A program made the position numbers and the translations under genes. Of a DNA stretch of 6,016 bases, positions 1-6,016 are shown one piece after another (position 1 is the first letter of the stretch; every line of letters begins with the position of its first letter). The stretch comes from JBDTRY01 sp039931435 (lineage in GTDB: Bacteria; Acidobacteriota; Thermoanaerobaculia; Gp7-AA8). Location: positions 1-6,016 of the forward strand of contig JBDTRY010000232.1 in the NCBI GenBank assembly GCA_039931435.1, written 5' to 3'. The notes below the pieces were generated by a model, which worked only from the letters and a program-made list of their open reading frames with translations, was not told the DNA's origin and did not search any database.

Positions 1-2523
1 CATGTCTACGACGGCCTTGATCTCCACGATGAGCTTCTCTTCGGACGTCTCGGCGATGAAGTCCGGGATGTACTCCTGATCGCCTTTGCCGTAGCGGTAG
101 TAGATGCGCAGAACGTCCGCTCCCGGCCGGAACCACTTCTCCACGCTGTTTGTATCTTCGAGGACTACGGAGAAGCGCCGCTCCGTGTCCGAATCGAATT
201 TGGCACTCTCGTAGAGCGACTTGCGGAAGCCGGTGAAGAGCATGCCGCGGATGTACTGCTTGTCATCGACCGGCGCACGGAACGGGCGGGGGCTCTCCTC
301 GGACGGCATGGAGAAGCTGCTCGGACGGAGGGAAATGAAGCCCTTCGCCACATGCACATCGAGGTCCGACTGCGTCTCCCAGTAGTGCTCCTGCATCTGT
401 GCGTGCACGAGCTCGGCGAGAGAACGCTGGTAGAACTGCAGGACGTTCGTCACCTCCTCGTCGTCCTTCAGATACGACTGAAGGTGCGCCACGACCTGCC
501 CGGCGAGCTTGTAGAGCAGGTCCGCCTGGTCGTCGTAGGAAATGTCGTCAAAGTCGATGAGCGCGCGCACAAGGTAGTTTTCGAGGCGATCTTCTTCGAC
601 CGCTGTCTCGCCGCTCACCAGCTTTTCGCGAATGTTGCTCTGAAGATGCTGGATGAGGATCTCGTGTTCCACCGGTTGATAGCGAACATTCTTCACGTCG
701 AGATCGAAATCCCTGAACCCGGACGTGATCTCTCCCGTGGGCACGACGCTGATCCTCGGGATATCGATCGTCTTCTCGATGATGAGATCGATCGCCCTCC
801 CGACGACGGTCGGAAAATCCGGCCTCTCGACAAAACCCTCAATGCTCTGCTGCCCGGCGTTCCATGCGTCCGTGACCTTCCGGATGATCTCTGCCTTCAC
901 TTCAGGCTTCTGCAGGTCACGTGAGCGTGGAAGGCGTTCGAATTCCTTCACCACTTCGATTGTCGTCGTGGCCACACGCCGGTCCTCGATGGTGGGAAAC
1001 GGATCTCCACCTTCGCCAGCGAATGCCAATTGCCGCGCTTCGGCGTCCTTGACATCATCGCCAACCGGCGAGGTCAGGGCATAGATCAGCGGCTGAACCT
1101 CGACGCTCTTCTTCTTGTCGAGCGGAACCTGCGTGATGACGATTCCCCCGCGAATCGCCGAATCGGGCCGGTTCGCCTCGTCGATAATCTCCTGGAAGCG
1201 ATCGTGGGCAACGATTGTGAGCCGGTCCACGGCGGATACGCCGACCCGCTTTGCGTATGGAAGACGCAGGCCGCGGCCGATGGACTGTTCCACGAGGGTG
1301 CGGGAGTTCGCCGTTCGGAGCGGGACAATCGTGTACAGGTTCGTGACGTCCCATCCTTCCTTCAGCATGTTCACGTGAACGACGATCTCTGTCGGTTCAT
1401 CGGGCTTCTCCACCGCCAGAAGACGCTCCACCACTTCATCCTTCTCCTCACCGCGCTGGTTGGAGTGGACGGTGATCACATGCCCTCGGTAGCGGCCCTC
1501 GAAAAACTGGTCGTCCTCGATCAGCTTCTGGAGCGCGTCGGCATGCTCGGTGTTCTCGGCGACGACGAGCATGAAGGGTTTGACGATCGGCTGGCCGAAA
1601 TTGCGTGCGTAAGTCTCCAGCTCAACCTTCGTGGCCTCATGGACCCGCACGCCGTCCTCGAGCTTCAGGCGTTCCAGCTGCTCCTTCGTGTAGGCCTCGG
1701 CGTTGAAGTTCTCACGAGTGGCCACCGCGGGCTGCTTCACGAACCCGTCTTCGATGGCTTTCGAAAGCGGGTAGCTGTAGATGATGTTCCTGAACGGAAT
1801 CGGAGCTTTCGATCCCTGCTCCACCTGCGGGGTGGCCGTCAGTTCCAGCCCGAGGATCGGCTTCAGTTCGTTGAGGACATCAACACCGCGCTCTCCGCGG
1901 TAGCGGTGCGACTCATCCATGATGAGCACCAGATCAGGCAGTGCTGCGAGGTAATCGAAGTAACTCTTCCCGATGTACTCGGCGAGCCGTTTGATCTTCG
2001 GCGTCTTTCCGCCCCGAACCTCGGCGTTGATCTTCGAGATGTTGAAGATGTTGATATGAACGTCGTCGAAGAGCGTGGTCTGGATACGTGTGCCCTGGCC
2101 GCGCTCGTAGTCGTCGCCGGTGATGATGACCGGCGGGTTGTTGGCGAACTCGGCGATGCCGTTCAGGACGTACTTCGGGTGGCCCGGGGTGAAGTCCCTG
2201 ATCAGTTTGTTGTAGATGGTGAGGTTGGGGGCGAGGACGAAAAAATGCCGGATGCCCTTCGTCTTGTAGAGGTAGGCAATGAAGGCGCCCATGAGTCGCG
2301 TCTTCCCGACACCTGTGGCCAGCGCGAAGCAGAGGGAGGGGAACTCGCGCTCGAAGTCCTCGACGCTCGGATACTCCGAACGGATGGCCTCCAGCGCTGC
2401 CGCTGCATCCGCATCCTTTGCGGGCGGCGCGATCTCAGTGATGCGGGCCAGGATCTCCAGGGCCTCCCGTTGCGGCGGACGGAGGCTCAGACGTCCGCTG
2501 ATCGAATTCACGCTGCGGTCCAT
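1..2523 (-). CDS. res: Type III restriction enzyme Res subunit (helicase-nuclease), C-terminus cut by window edge
   Basis: This ATP-dependent restriction subunit should pair with the Mod protein encoded upstream, translocate on DNA and cut unmethylated DNA. The frame is open for 841 codons from the ATG at 2523 to base 1. Visible motifs, in order: Walker A TGVGKT (residues 70-75), Walker B variant DESH (203-206), motif III LTATP (228-232), EGWDV (389-393), and motif VI QSIGRGLRL (413-421). Near the left edge is a PD-(D/E)XK nuclease core, with PD at 820-821 and EIK at 834-836. Known Res proteins are usually 900-1000 residues, so roughly 50-150 residues are probably missing. The ATG shares one base with the toxin stop (TGATG), so translation is probably coupled; a GTG directly before it is an alternative start. 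No strong Shine-Dalgarno site is visible. The protein could instead belong to a stand-alone Res-like helicase-nuclease family, but the adjacent mod gene favours type III. Confidence 0.88.
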   Translation of the reverse strand, partial: MDRSVNSISGRLSLRPPQREALEILARITEIAPPAKDADAAAALEAIRSEYPSVEDFEREFPSLCFALATGVGKTRLMGAFIAYLYKTKGIRHFFVLAPNLTIYNKLIRDFTPGHPKYVLNGIAEFANNPPVIITGDDYERGQGTRIQTTLFDDVHINIFNISKINAEVRGGKTPKIKRLAEYIGKSYFDYLAALPDLVLIMDESHRYRGERGVDVLNELKPILGLELTATPQVEQGSKAPIPFRNIIYSYPLSKAIEDGFVKQPAVATRENFNAEAYTKEQLERLKLEDGVRVHEATKVELETYARNFGQPIVKPFMLVVAENTEHADALQKLIEDDQFFEGRYRGHVITVHSNQRGEEKDEVVERLLAVEKPDEPTEIVVHVNMLKEGWDVTNLYTIVPLRTANSRTLVEQSIGRGLRLPYAKRVGVSAVDRLTIVAHDRFQEIIDEANRPDSAIRGGIVITQVPLDKKKSVEVQPLIYALTSPVGDDVKDAEARQLAFAGEGGDPFPTIEDRRVATTTIEVVKEFERLPRSRDLQKPEVKAEIIRKVTDAWNAGQQSIEGFVERPDFPTVVGRAIDLIIEKTIDIPRISVVPTGEITSGFRDFDLDVKNVRYQPVEHEILIQHLQSNIREKLVSGETAVEEDRLENYLVRALIDFDDISYDDQADLLYKLAGQVVAHLQSYLKDDEEVTNVLQFYQRSLAELVHAQMQEHYWETQSDLDVHVAKGFISLRPSSFSMPSEESPRPFRAPVDDKQYIRGMLFTGFRKSLYESAKFDSDTERRFSVVLEDTNSVEKWFRPGADVLRIYYRYGKGDQEYIPDFIAETSEEKLIVEIKAVVDM

Positions 2524-2774
2524 CACCGATAGGCCTTGTCGCGCGGCAGGACGCGTTCGATATCGATCACCTCCTCGTCCTGCCGAAACAGCACGCGGAG
2601 ATCTCCGATGCGCATACGAAAGAGCGGCGGGTCGATACCTTGCAACCGGCGAATGTTGCCTTCCCCTGAGGTCGCATACTGATGGATGGACTCAACCACC
2701 CGGCTGGCTTCTGGCGCACCGATTTTCCTGAGGTCCTTGAGCGCACGGGTTGTCCAGCGGACCGTTCTTGTCAC
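2523..2774 (-). CDS. RelE/ParE-superfamily type II toxin
   Basis: This small 83-residue protein has the layout of the RelE/ParE toxin fold: an N-terminal strand and helix (VRWTTRALKDLRKIG, residues 5-19), a second helix (about 21-36), LQG at 44-46, then the beta-hairpin core FRMRIGDLRVLF (52-63) and the C-terminal strand ending VLPRDKAYR (75-83). Relatives either cleave ribosome-bound mRNA (RelE) or poison gyrase (ParE); the sequence alone does not decide which, and activity is inferred. The start is GTG at 2774. A TAA lies directly before it in frame, so no earlier start is possible, and the next in-frame Met (residue 54) would destroy the fold. It overlaps the antitoxin stop by four bases (GTGA) and shares one base with the res start. 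The GTG start and lack of a good Shine-Dalgarno site suggest output limited by coupling to the antitoxin. Confidence 0.85.
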   Translation of the reverse strand: MTRTVRWTTRALKDLRKIGAPEASRVVESIHQYATSGEGNIRRLQGIDPPLFRMRIGDLRVLFRQDEEVIDIERVLPRDKAYR

Positions 2775-3001
2775 TTAAGAAACTCGCGCACGACCTCGTC
2801 GTGCGGAATGAGCGGTTCGCGCTCACCTTCCTCGAGGACGCTGGGGTCGAAGGGCTCGTCATCGATCGGCGCATCGTGGATGGTCCACTTCGTACGCGAT
2901 ACCGCGGGCGATTCGATCACTTCCAGGATGCGGATGGCGAGGTCGATCTGGTTCTCCTCGAGTTCTTCGACCAGTTCGTGCAGACGCTGACGTCCAGTCA
3001 T
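2771..3001 (-). CDS. Probable antitoxin of the adjacent RelE/ParE-type toxin
   Basis: This acidic protein of 76 residues is placed directly before the toxin gene, the usual antitoxin-first order. An N-terminal amphipathic helix (about residues 3-30, RQRLHELVEELEENQ onward) is followed by a probably flexible acidic middle containing DAPIDDEPFDPS (43-54) and a C-terminal segment LIPHDEVVREFL (64-75). From memory of the family, a DDEPLTPEEE-like middle and a final (S/P)HEEVLREF-like helix are typical of small antitoxins encoded beside RelE/ParE toxins; the C-terminal part normally wraps the toxin. I see no clear ribbon-helix-helix or helix-turn-helix DNA-binding motif, so autoregulation by this protein is uncertain. 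Its ATG overlaps the mod stop (ATGA) and has the best ribosome-binding site in the window. The antitoxin role rests on context and resemblance, not on a defining motif. Confidence 0.75.
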   Translation of the reverse strand: MTGRQRLHELVEELEENQIDLAIRILEVIESPAVSRTKWTIHDAPIDDEPFDPSVLEEGEREPLIPHDEVVREFLK

Positions 3002-4719
3002 GAGGGTTCCTCCGGTAATGGACTGTCGCCGTGCTCGCTATTTTCGAACAGGGGCAGTGATCGGGATGATGGCTGAGACCGGGCCTGTCTCTTTCGATCG
3101 GAGGGGACGCGGTCGGTCTCAACCCCCAGATCGGGGGCGGCCGGCAGGTTTCTTATCTGCAGGCTGTAATCGTCGTGTCCCCACTCGCAGCGGGATAGCA
3201 CGGCGTGCGGAATCTTTTTGATGGTGAGATTCAGGAAAGCATCCGGCCTGGCCCGGAAGGCGGCACAGCACACGAGGAGAGAGCGGGCCTCACCGACCTC
3301 GTCACTCAGCGCCTGAAGCTGGTCACGCGTGAGTTTCTGCGTGGTGACGTAGATGAAGTCGCGTTCGGTCGAATAGCCTTGTTGCCAGTAGATCGTGTCG
3401 CTCGGCGCGTACGTGAAACCCTCCAGCTTGCAGACAGCTTCCGCCAGCTGATCCGCGTTGTAGGTCGTGTTGATGACCGGGTTGCCCCAGCTGTCTCTCT
3501 GGATGAGGGAGGGGGCGAGGTGAAGAAAGCGGAATCCTCCACCGCCCTTCCAATCCACCGCTTTAGTGATACCGCCCTGATCCTGACCATCTATCACTCT
3601 TCGAAGTCGAGGGGCGATGTGCGTCTTCGCATGTTCGCCAAGCTCCACCATGATCCATCGGCGCCCCATCTTATGGGCGACCGCGCCCGTGGTACCGGAA
3701 CCGGCGAAAGAGTCGAAAACGAGATCACCGGGTTGAGTCGCGATCTCCAAAATACGCTTTAGCAACCTCTCCGGCTTTGGCGTCGCGAAGACGTTTGTTG
3801 CTCCGAAAAGTTGGATGCTTTCCTTCTTGGCCTCGTCGGTGTGACCGACTTCATCGTGAGACCACCAGTTATGAGGCGTCATCCCATCGCGGACTTCGGA
3901 AATGAATAGTTTCAGCGCTGGTACAGTGTTCTTGCCGTCGAGCCCCCACCACAACCTGTTTTCGACCAGATGCATGTGGTGCGTTTCGGGGTCGTACTTC
4001 CACGCCTTTTTGGTGTTCTTGATCGTCTGTAATGTAAACGGATTGACGATGTCATAACAGAGATTCGGCCGCTGGGCGGGGGTTGCTTGATTGAGGTAGT
4101 CAACGGCTTTCCACGGACCTCGTGGGTCATTGTCCGGGTTGGTGTAGCGCGCGCGAGACTCCTCGGTGCGAGGCAGGAGGTTATTCACGAACTTGTCGCT
4201 TCGGGCGTAGACAAGTATGTGGTCGCAGATTGAGGCGATCCCTCGAAAGTTGTTGCTGACGCTGTATTTGCGCTGCCATGTGATGGACGCTCTGAAATTC
4301 AACCTACCAAATACTTCGTCGCAGAGAACCTTGAGGTAGTGAGCCTCGTTGTCGTCGATGCTGATCCATATCGATCCTTCGTCACGGAGCAATCGACGAA
4401 AAAGTTCCAGACGATCTCTCATCAGCGACAGCCAGATCGAATGTTCCAGGAAGTCGTCGTACTGCTCAAAAGCCGATCCAGTGTTGTAAGGCGGGTCGAT
4501 GAAGATGCACTTCACCTTGCCCGTGAACTCTTGTTCGAGTGCTTTGAGGGCCAGGAGGTTGTCCCCGAAAATCAGCCGGTTGTCGAAGACGTCGTCCGGC
4601 GTAACGCGTTTCTCAGCGTGGTAGGAAAGCTCCGGATCCTCGAGCAGAATCCGCGGCTCCAGGCGAGGGCGCTGATCCTTGCCGATCCACTGCAGTTCGA
4701 GTTTCTGGTTCTTTGCCAT
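2998..4719 (-). CDS. mod: Type III modification methyltransferase (Mod), beta-class, probable N6-adenine
   Basis: This SAM-dependent DNA methyltransferase should protect host sites and supply sequence recognition to Res. It is complete at 573 residues, within the usual range for Mod proteins. The catalytic motif IV FIDPPYNTG (DPPY at 75-78) comes before the SAM-binding motif I DSFAGSGTTG (336-345). That order, with the intervening region (about 150-300) as probable target-recognition domain, defines the beta class typical of type III Mod. DPPY favours adenine N6 methylation. After the fold, about 370-525 is a further domain, and 527-573 is rich in Ser, Pro, Arg and Glu and probably disordered. 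The ATG at 4719 is the only sensible start: no ATG, GTG or TTG precedes it in frame before a TGA. Its ribosome-binding site is weak. It follows the helicase gene by 60 bases and overlaps the antitoxin start by four. Confidence 0.92.
   Translation of the reverse strand: MAKNQKLELQWIGKDQRPRLEPRILLEDPELSYHAEKRVTPDDVFDNRLIFGDNLLALKALEQEFTGKVKCIFIDPPYNTGSAFEQYDDFLEHSIWLSLMRDRLELFRRLLRDEGSIWISIDDNEAHYLKVLCDEVFGRLNFRASITWQRKYSVSNNFRGIASICDHILVYARSDKFVNNLLPRTEESRARYTNPDNDPRGPWKAVDYLNQATPAQRPNLCYDIVNPFTLQTIKNTKKAWKYDPETHHMHLVENRLWWGLDGKNTVPALKLFISEVRDGMTPHNWWSHDEVGHTDEAKKESIQLFGATNVFATPKPERLLKRILEIATQPGDLVFDSFAGSGTTGAVAHKMGRRWIMVELGEHAKTHIAPRLRRVIDGQDQGGITKAVDWKGGGGFRFLHLAPSLIQRDSWGNPVINTTYNADQLAEAVCKLEGFTYAPSDTIYWQQGYSTERDFIYVTTQKLTRDQLQALSDEVGEARSLLVCCAAFRARPDAFLNLTIKKIPHAVLSRCEWGHDDYSLQIRNLPAAPDLGVETDRVPSDRKRQARSQPSSRSLPLFENSEHGDSPLPEEPS
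3009..3013 (-). promoter_or_regulatory. Strong Shine-Dalgarno site of the antitoxin gene, inside the end of mod
   Basis: On the minus strand GGAGG sits 7 bases before the antitoxin ATG at 3001, which is near-ideal spacing. These bases are also codons for Pro-Glu-Glu near the Mod C-terminus (residues 569-571). No comparable site precedes mod, the toxin or res, so this site supports the chosen antitoxin start and suggests that the antitoxin is the best-translated gene of the downstream cluster. Confidence 0.8.
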
Positions 4720-4779
4720 TCGTCTCTGGTGTCCGGTGAATGAGTTCCGTCAGAAATGACTCTACAGGGATTGGCGCCT
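4720..4779 (-). other. Intergenic gap between helicase gene and mod
   Basis: This is the only non-coding stretch in the window. I find no convincing -35/-10 promoter pair, no terminator (no GC-rich hairpin followed by a T run) and no good Shine-Dalgarno sequence before mod. The helicase gene and mod are therefore most simply read as one transcript, although a weak or activator-dependent promoter for mod cannot be excluded. Confidence 0.5.
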
Positions 4780-6016
4780 TCAGGCGAGAGTCCACTGAAG
4801 GGTGAACAACGTCTTCGAGATAACTCTCTGCTGCAGTTGCCGTTCGATCTCCCCGATGAGGGTGTCCCGTTTCGCATCGATCGTGTCCTGCGCGTCGAAC
4901 AGCTCCGCCCGCTTCTTCTTCTTTTTCGCGTCAAGGTCCTTCAGCTTCTTCTGCCCGGCCAGCTTCTCGGCGAGTGTCGCTGAGCCAGCCGTGGCCCTTC
5001 GAATGTCCCGGATCTCCCGGTCCAGCTCCTTGAGGTCCTGTTCGAGGCCGAACTTCAAGTCTTCGGCCCACTGCTCCAGCTTCCCGACTTCCTCATCGAA
5101 GTGCTTCGCATTCCGCGCCTCGATGTCCGCGACATGAACGGCTGTCCGTTCCTTCGTGGTCGCCGCAAGGAGATCATCGGGGGCGGGCTGGCTCGCATCT
5201 CCGCGCACGTCACCGTCCAGGGCGAAAAGCTTCCGTGCGAGGTCACCGTCCAGCACGCGGCCGTCGTCACTGATGGCGATGACGTCGAGGCGGTCTTCGG
5301 CCTCGAGCGATGCGATCGTGGTTTTCACGACTCGCAGCCAGCCGGAGGCCCCAATGAACGGTTCCAGCGCGCTGATCTTTCCTGCGAACCTGCTCAAGTC
5401 GAACCGGACATGGGCAACCGGATTCTCCCGCGTGAGCGATTTCTCGATCAGCTTCTGTGCGAGCGCGTGGTCCGGCCGGTAAAAGAACTGGTTCTGAGCT
5501 TCGGCGCCTTTCCAGTCGAAGTTGTACACACCTGCCGGAGCGAACGGCCCGCGGTAACGAAAAACGGTATTCGATTCCCACTCTGCATCCCCACCCAGCT
5601 CGGCGTGCGTGAGGTCGCGGAGAAGTTCTTCGTGGTAGCCGAGGGCGCGTACAGACTCGGCCATGCGAAGGTTGATCCGGGCGTGCACGTCGACGTCGAA
5701 GTTCTCGAGGAGGCTGCGACGGGTGTCGTCCATCCGTGAGGCGATCTGTTCATCCAGTTCGGCCTGCATCCTGTCGAACGCAGTCTGGATGTCTTCCGCG
5801 GTCCGGCACTCCTGGTACACCTGCGCGATGCGCCGCTCGATATCCACGCCCGACTCGAGCGCGCCCAGGACCTCGTCACTGGCGCCGAAGACGCCGTCGA
5901 AGAGCTTGAACTTCTCGGCCAGGAGCTGAAAGACGCGCTGATCGGCCGCATTCTTCCTGTTCAGGAAGTTCACCACGACGACGTCGTGCTTCTGCCCGTA
6001 GCGGTGACAACGGCCG
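4780..6016 (-). CDS. SNF2-family helicase/translocase, C-terminal part (N-terminus outside window)
   Basis: This is an ATP-driven DNA translocase of the SNF2/RapA group, seen only from its last helicase motif onward. The frame is open to the right edge, 411 codons in all. The first complete codons read GRCHRYGQKHDVVVVNFLN, the motif VI signature (R-x-H-R-x-G-Q) of SNF2 helicases, and the next stretch (LFDGVFGASDEVLGALESGV) is a region I associate with SNF2-like helicases encoded near DNA methyltransferases. About 390 residues follow motif VI, a long C-terminal extension. Its last part (about 4830-5135) is strongly charged and heptad-like, with KKKKK at 4912-4926, consistent with a coiled coil. 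An in-frame GTG at 5976 is not the start, because it would leave out the motif VI core. Motifs I-V must lie beyond 6016. The substrate and exact role are inferred from the adjacent mod and res genes. Confidence 0.87.
   Translation of the reverse strand, partial: GRCHRYGQKHDVVVVNFLNRKNAADQRVFQLLAEKFKLFDGVFGASDEVLGALESGVDIERRIAQVYQECRTAEDIQTAFDRMQAELDEQIASRMDDTRRSLLENFDVDVHARINLRMAESVRALGYHEELLRDLTHAELGGDAEWESNTVFRYRGPFAPAGVYNFDWKGAEAQNQFFYRPDHALAQKLIEKSLTRENPVAHVRFDLSRFAGKISALEPFIGASGWLRVVKTTIASLEAEDRLDVIAISDDGRVLDGDLARKLFALDGDVRGDASQPAPDDLLAATTKERTAVHVADIEARNAKHFDEEVGKLEQWAEDLKFGLEQDLKELDREIRDIRRATAGSATLAEKLAGQKKLKDLDAKKKKKRAELFDAQDTIDAKRDTLIGEIERQLQQRVISKTLFTLQWTLA

Noticed and set aside
2115..2135. 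Perfect 7-bp inverted repeat (CGCCGGT / ACCGGCG) with a 7-base loop
   Set aside because: It lies inside conserved res coding sequence, has no T run, and a repeat of this length is expected by chance in GC-rich DNA.
1030..2532. A 500-codon open frame on the plus strand
   Set aside because: It is the exact codon-for-codon antisense of res, whose minus-strand frame has all expected helicase and nuclease motifs. Long antisense frames are common in GC-rich genes, and its translation shows no recognisable domain.
3123..3137. CCCCC-agatc-GGGGG hairpin near the end of mod
   Set aside because: It is only 5 bp, with no T run and more than 100 bases before the stop. A terminator here would cut off the coupled downstream genes.
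4774..4787. Small GC inverted repeat at the helicase stop codon as a terminator
   Set aside because: The stem is only about 4 bp and no U-tract follows on the minus strand; it is not a credible terminator.
5101..5739. Plus-strand open frames of 190-212 codons opposite res and the helicase gene (352-924 and 5101-5739), and one of 185 codons opposite mod (3205-3762)
   Set aside because: All lie inside well-supported minus-strand genes, have no motifs, and fit the antisense shadow pattern.
4780..5976. Helicase gene starting at the GTG at 5976
   Set aside because: The frame stays open upstream to the window edge and encodes the SNF2 motif VI (GRCHRYGQ) just before that GTG, so the gene clearly begins outside the window.
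1..6016. CRISPR arrays, tRNA or rRNA genes, insertion sequences
   Set aside because: No spaced direct repeats, cloverleaf-like sequences, transposase motifs or terminal inverted repeats were seen, and nearly every base is accounted for by coding sequence.

Overview
The window is one uninterrupted minus-strand defence operon from a fairly GC-rich bacterium (about 58-60% GC by eye, with several stretches of 65-72%). The sequence does not support a more precise taxonomic call. Coding density is extreme: apart from one 60-base gap, every base lies in a gene, and both end genes run off the window.

In transcription order (right to left) there are five genes. (1) 6016-4780 is the C-terminal part of a SNF2-family helicase/translocase, cut at its motif VI by the right edge. 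(2) 4719-2998 is a complete beta-class DNA methyltransferase of the type III Mod kind. (3) 3001-2771 is a 76-residue protein that looks like a type II antitoxin. (4) 2774-2523 is an 83-residue RelE/ParE-superfamily toxin. (5) 2523-1 is a type III restriction (Res) subunit with a helicase motor and a C-terminal PD-(D/E)XK nuclease motif, cut by the left edge before its stop codon.

The last four genes are joined by overlapping stop/start codons (ATGA, GTGA, TGATG), so Mod, antitoxin, toxin and Res should be translationally coupled on one mRNA. The only strong Shine-Dalgarno sequence I see is in front of the antitoxin. The toxin starts with GTG and lacks such a site.

Inferred function: Mod marks host DNA (probably N6-adenine) and gives Res its target site, and Res translocates on and cuts unmethylated invading DNA. 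The SNF2 protein adds a second ATP-driven DNA motor. The toxin-antitoxin pair wedged between mod and res could act as a retention or abortive-infection layer. The individual families are known. The SNF2 + Mod + toxin-antitoxin + Res arrangement is the part most worth following up.
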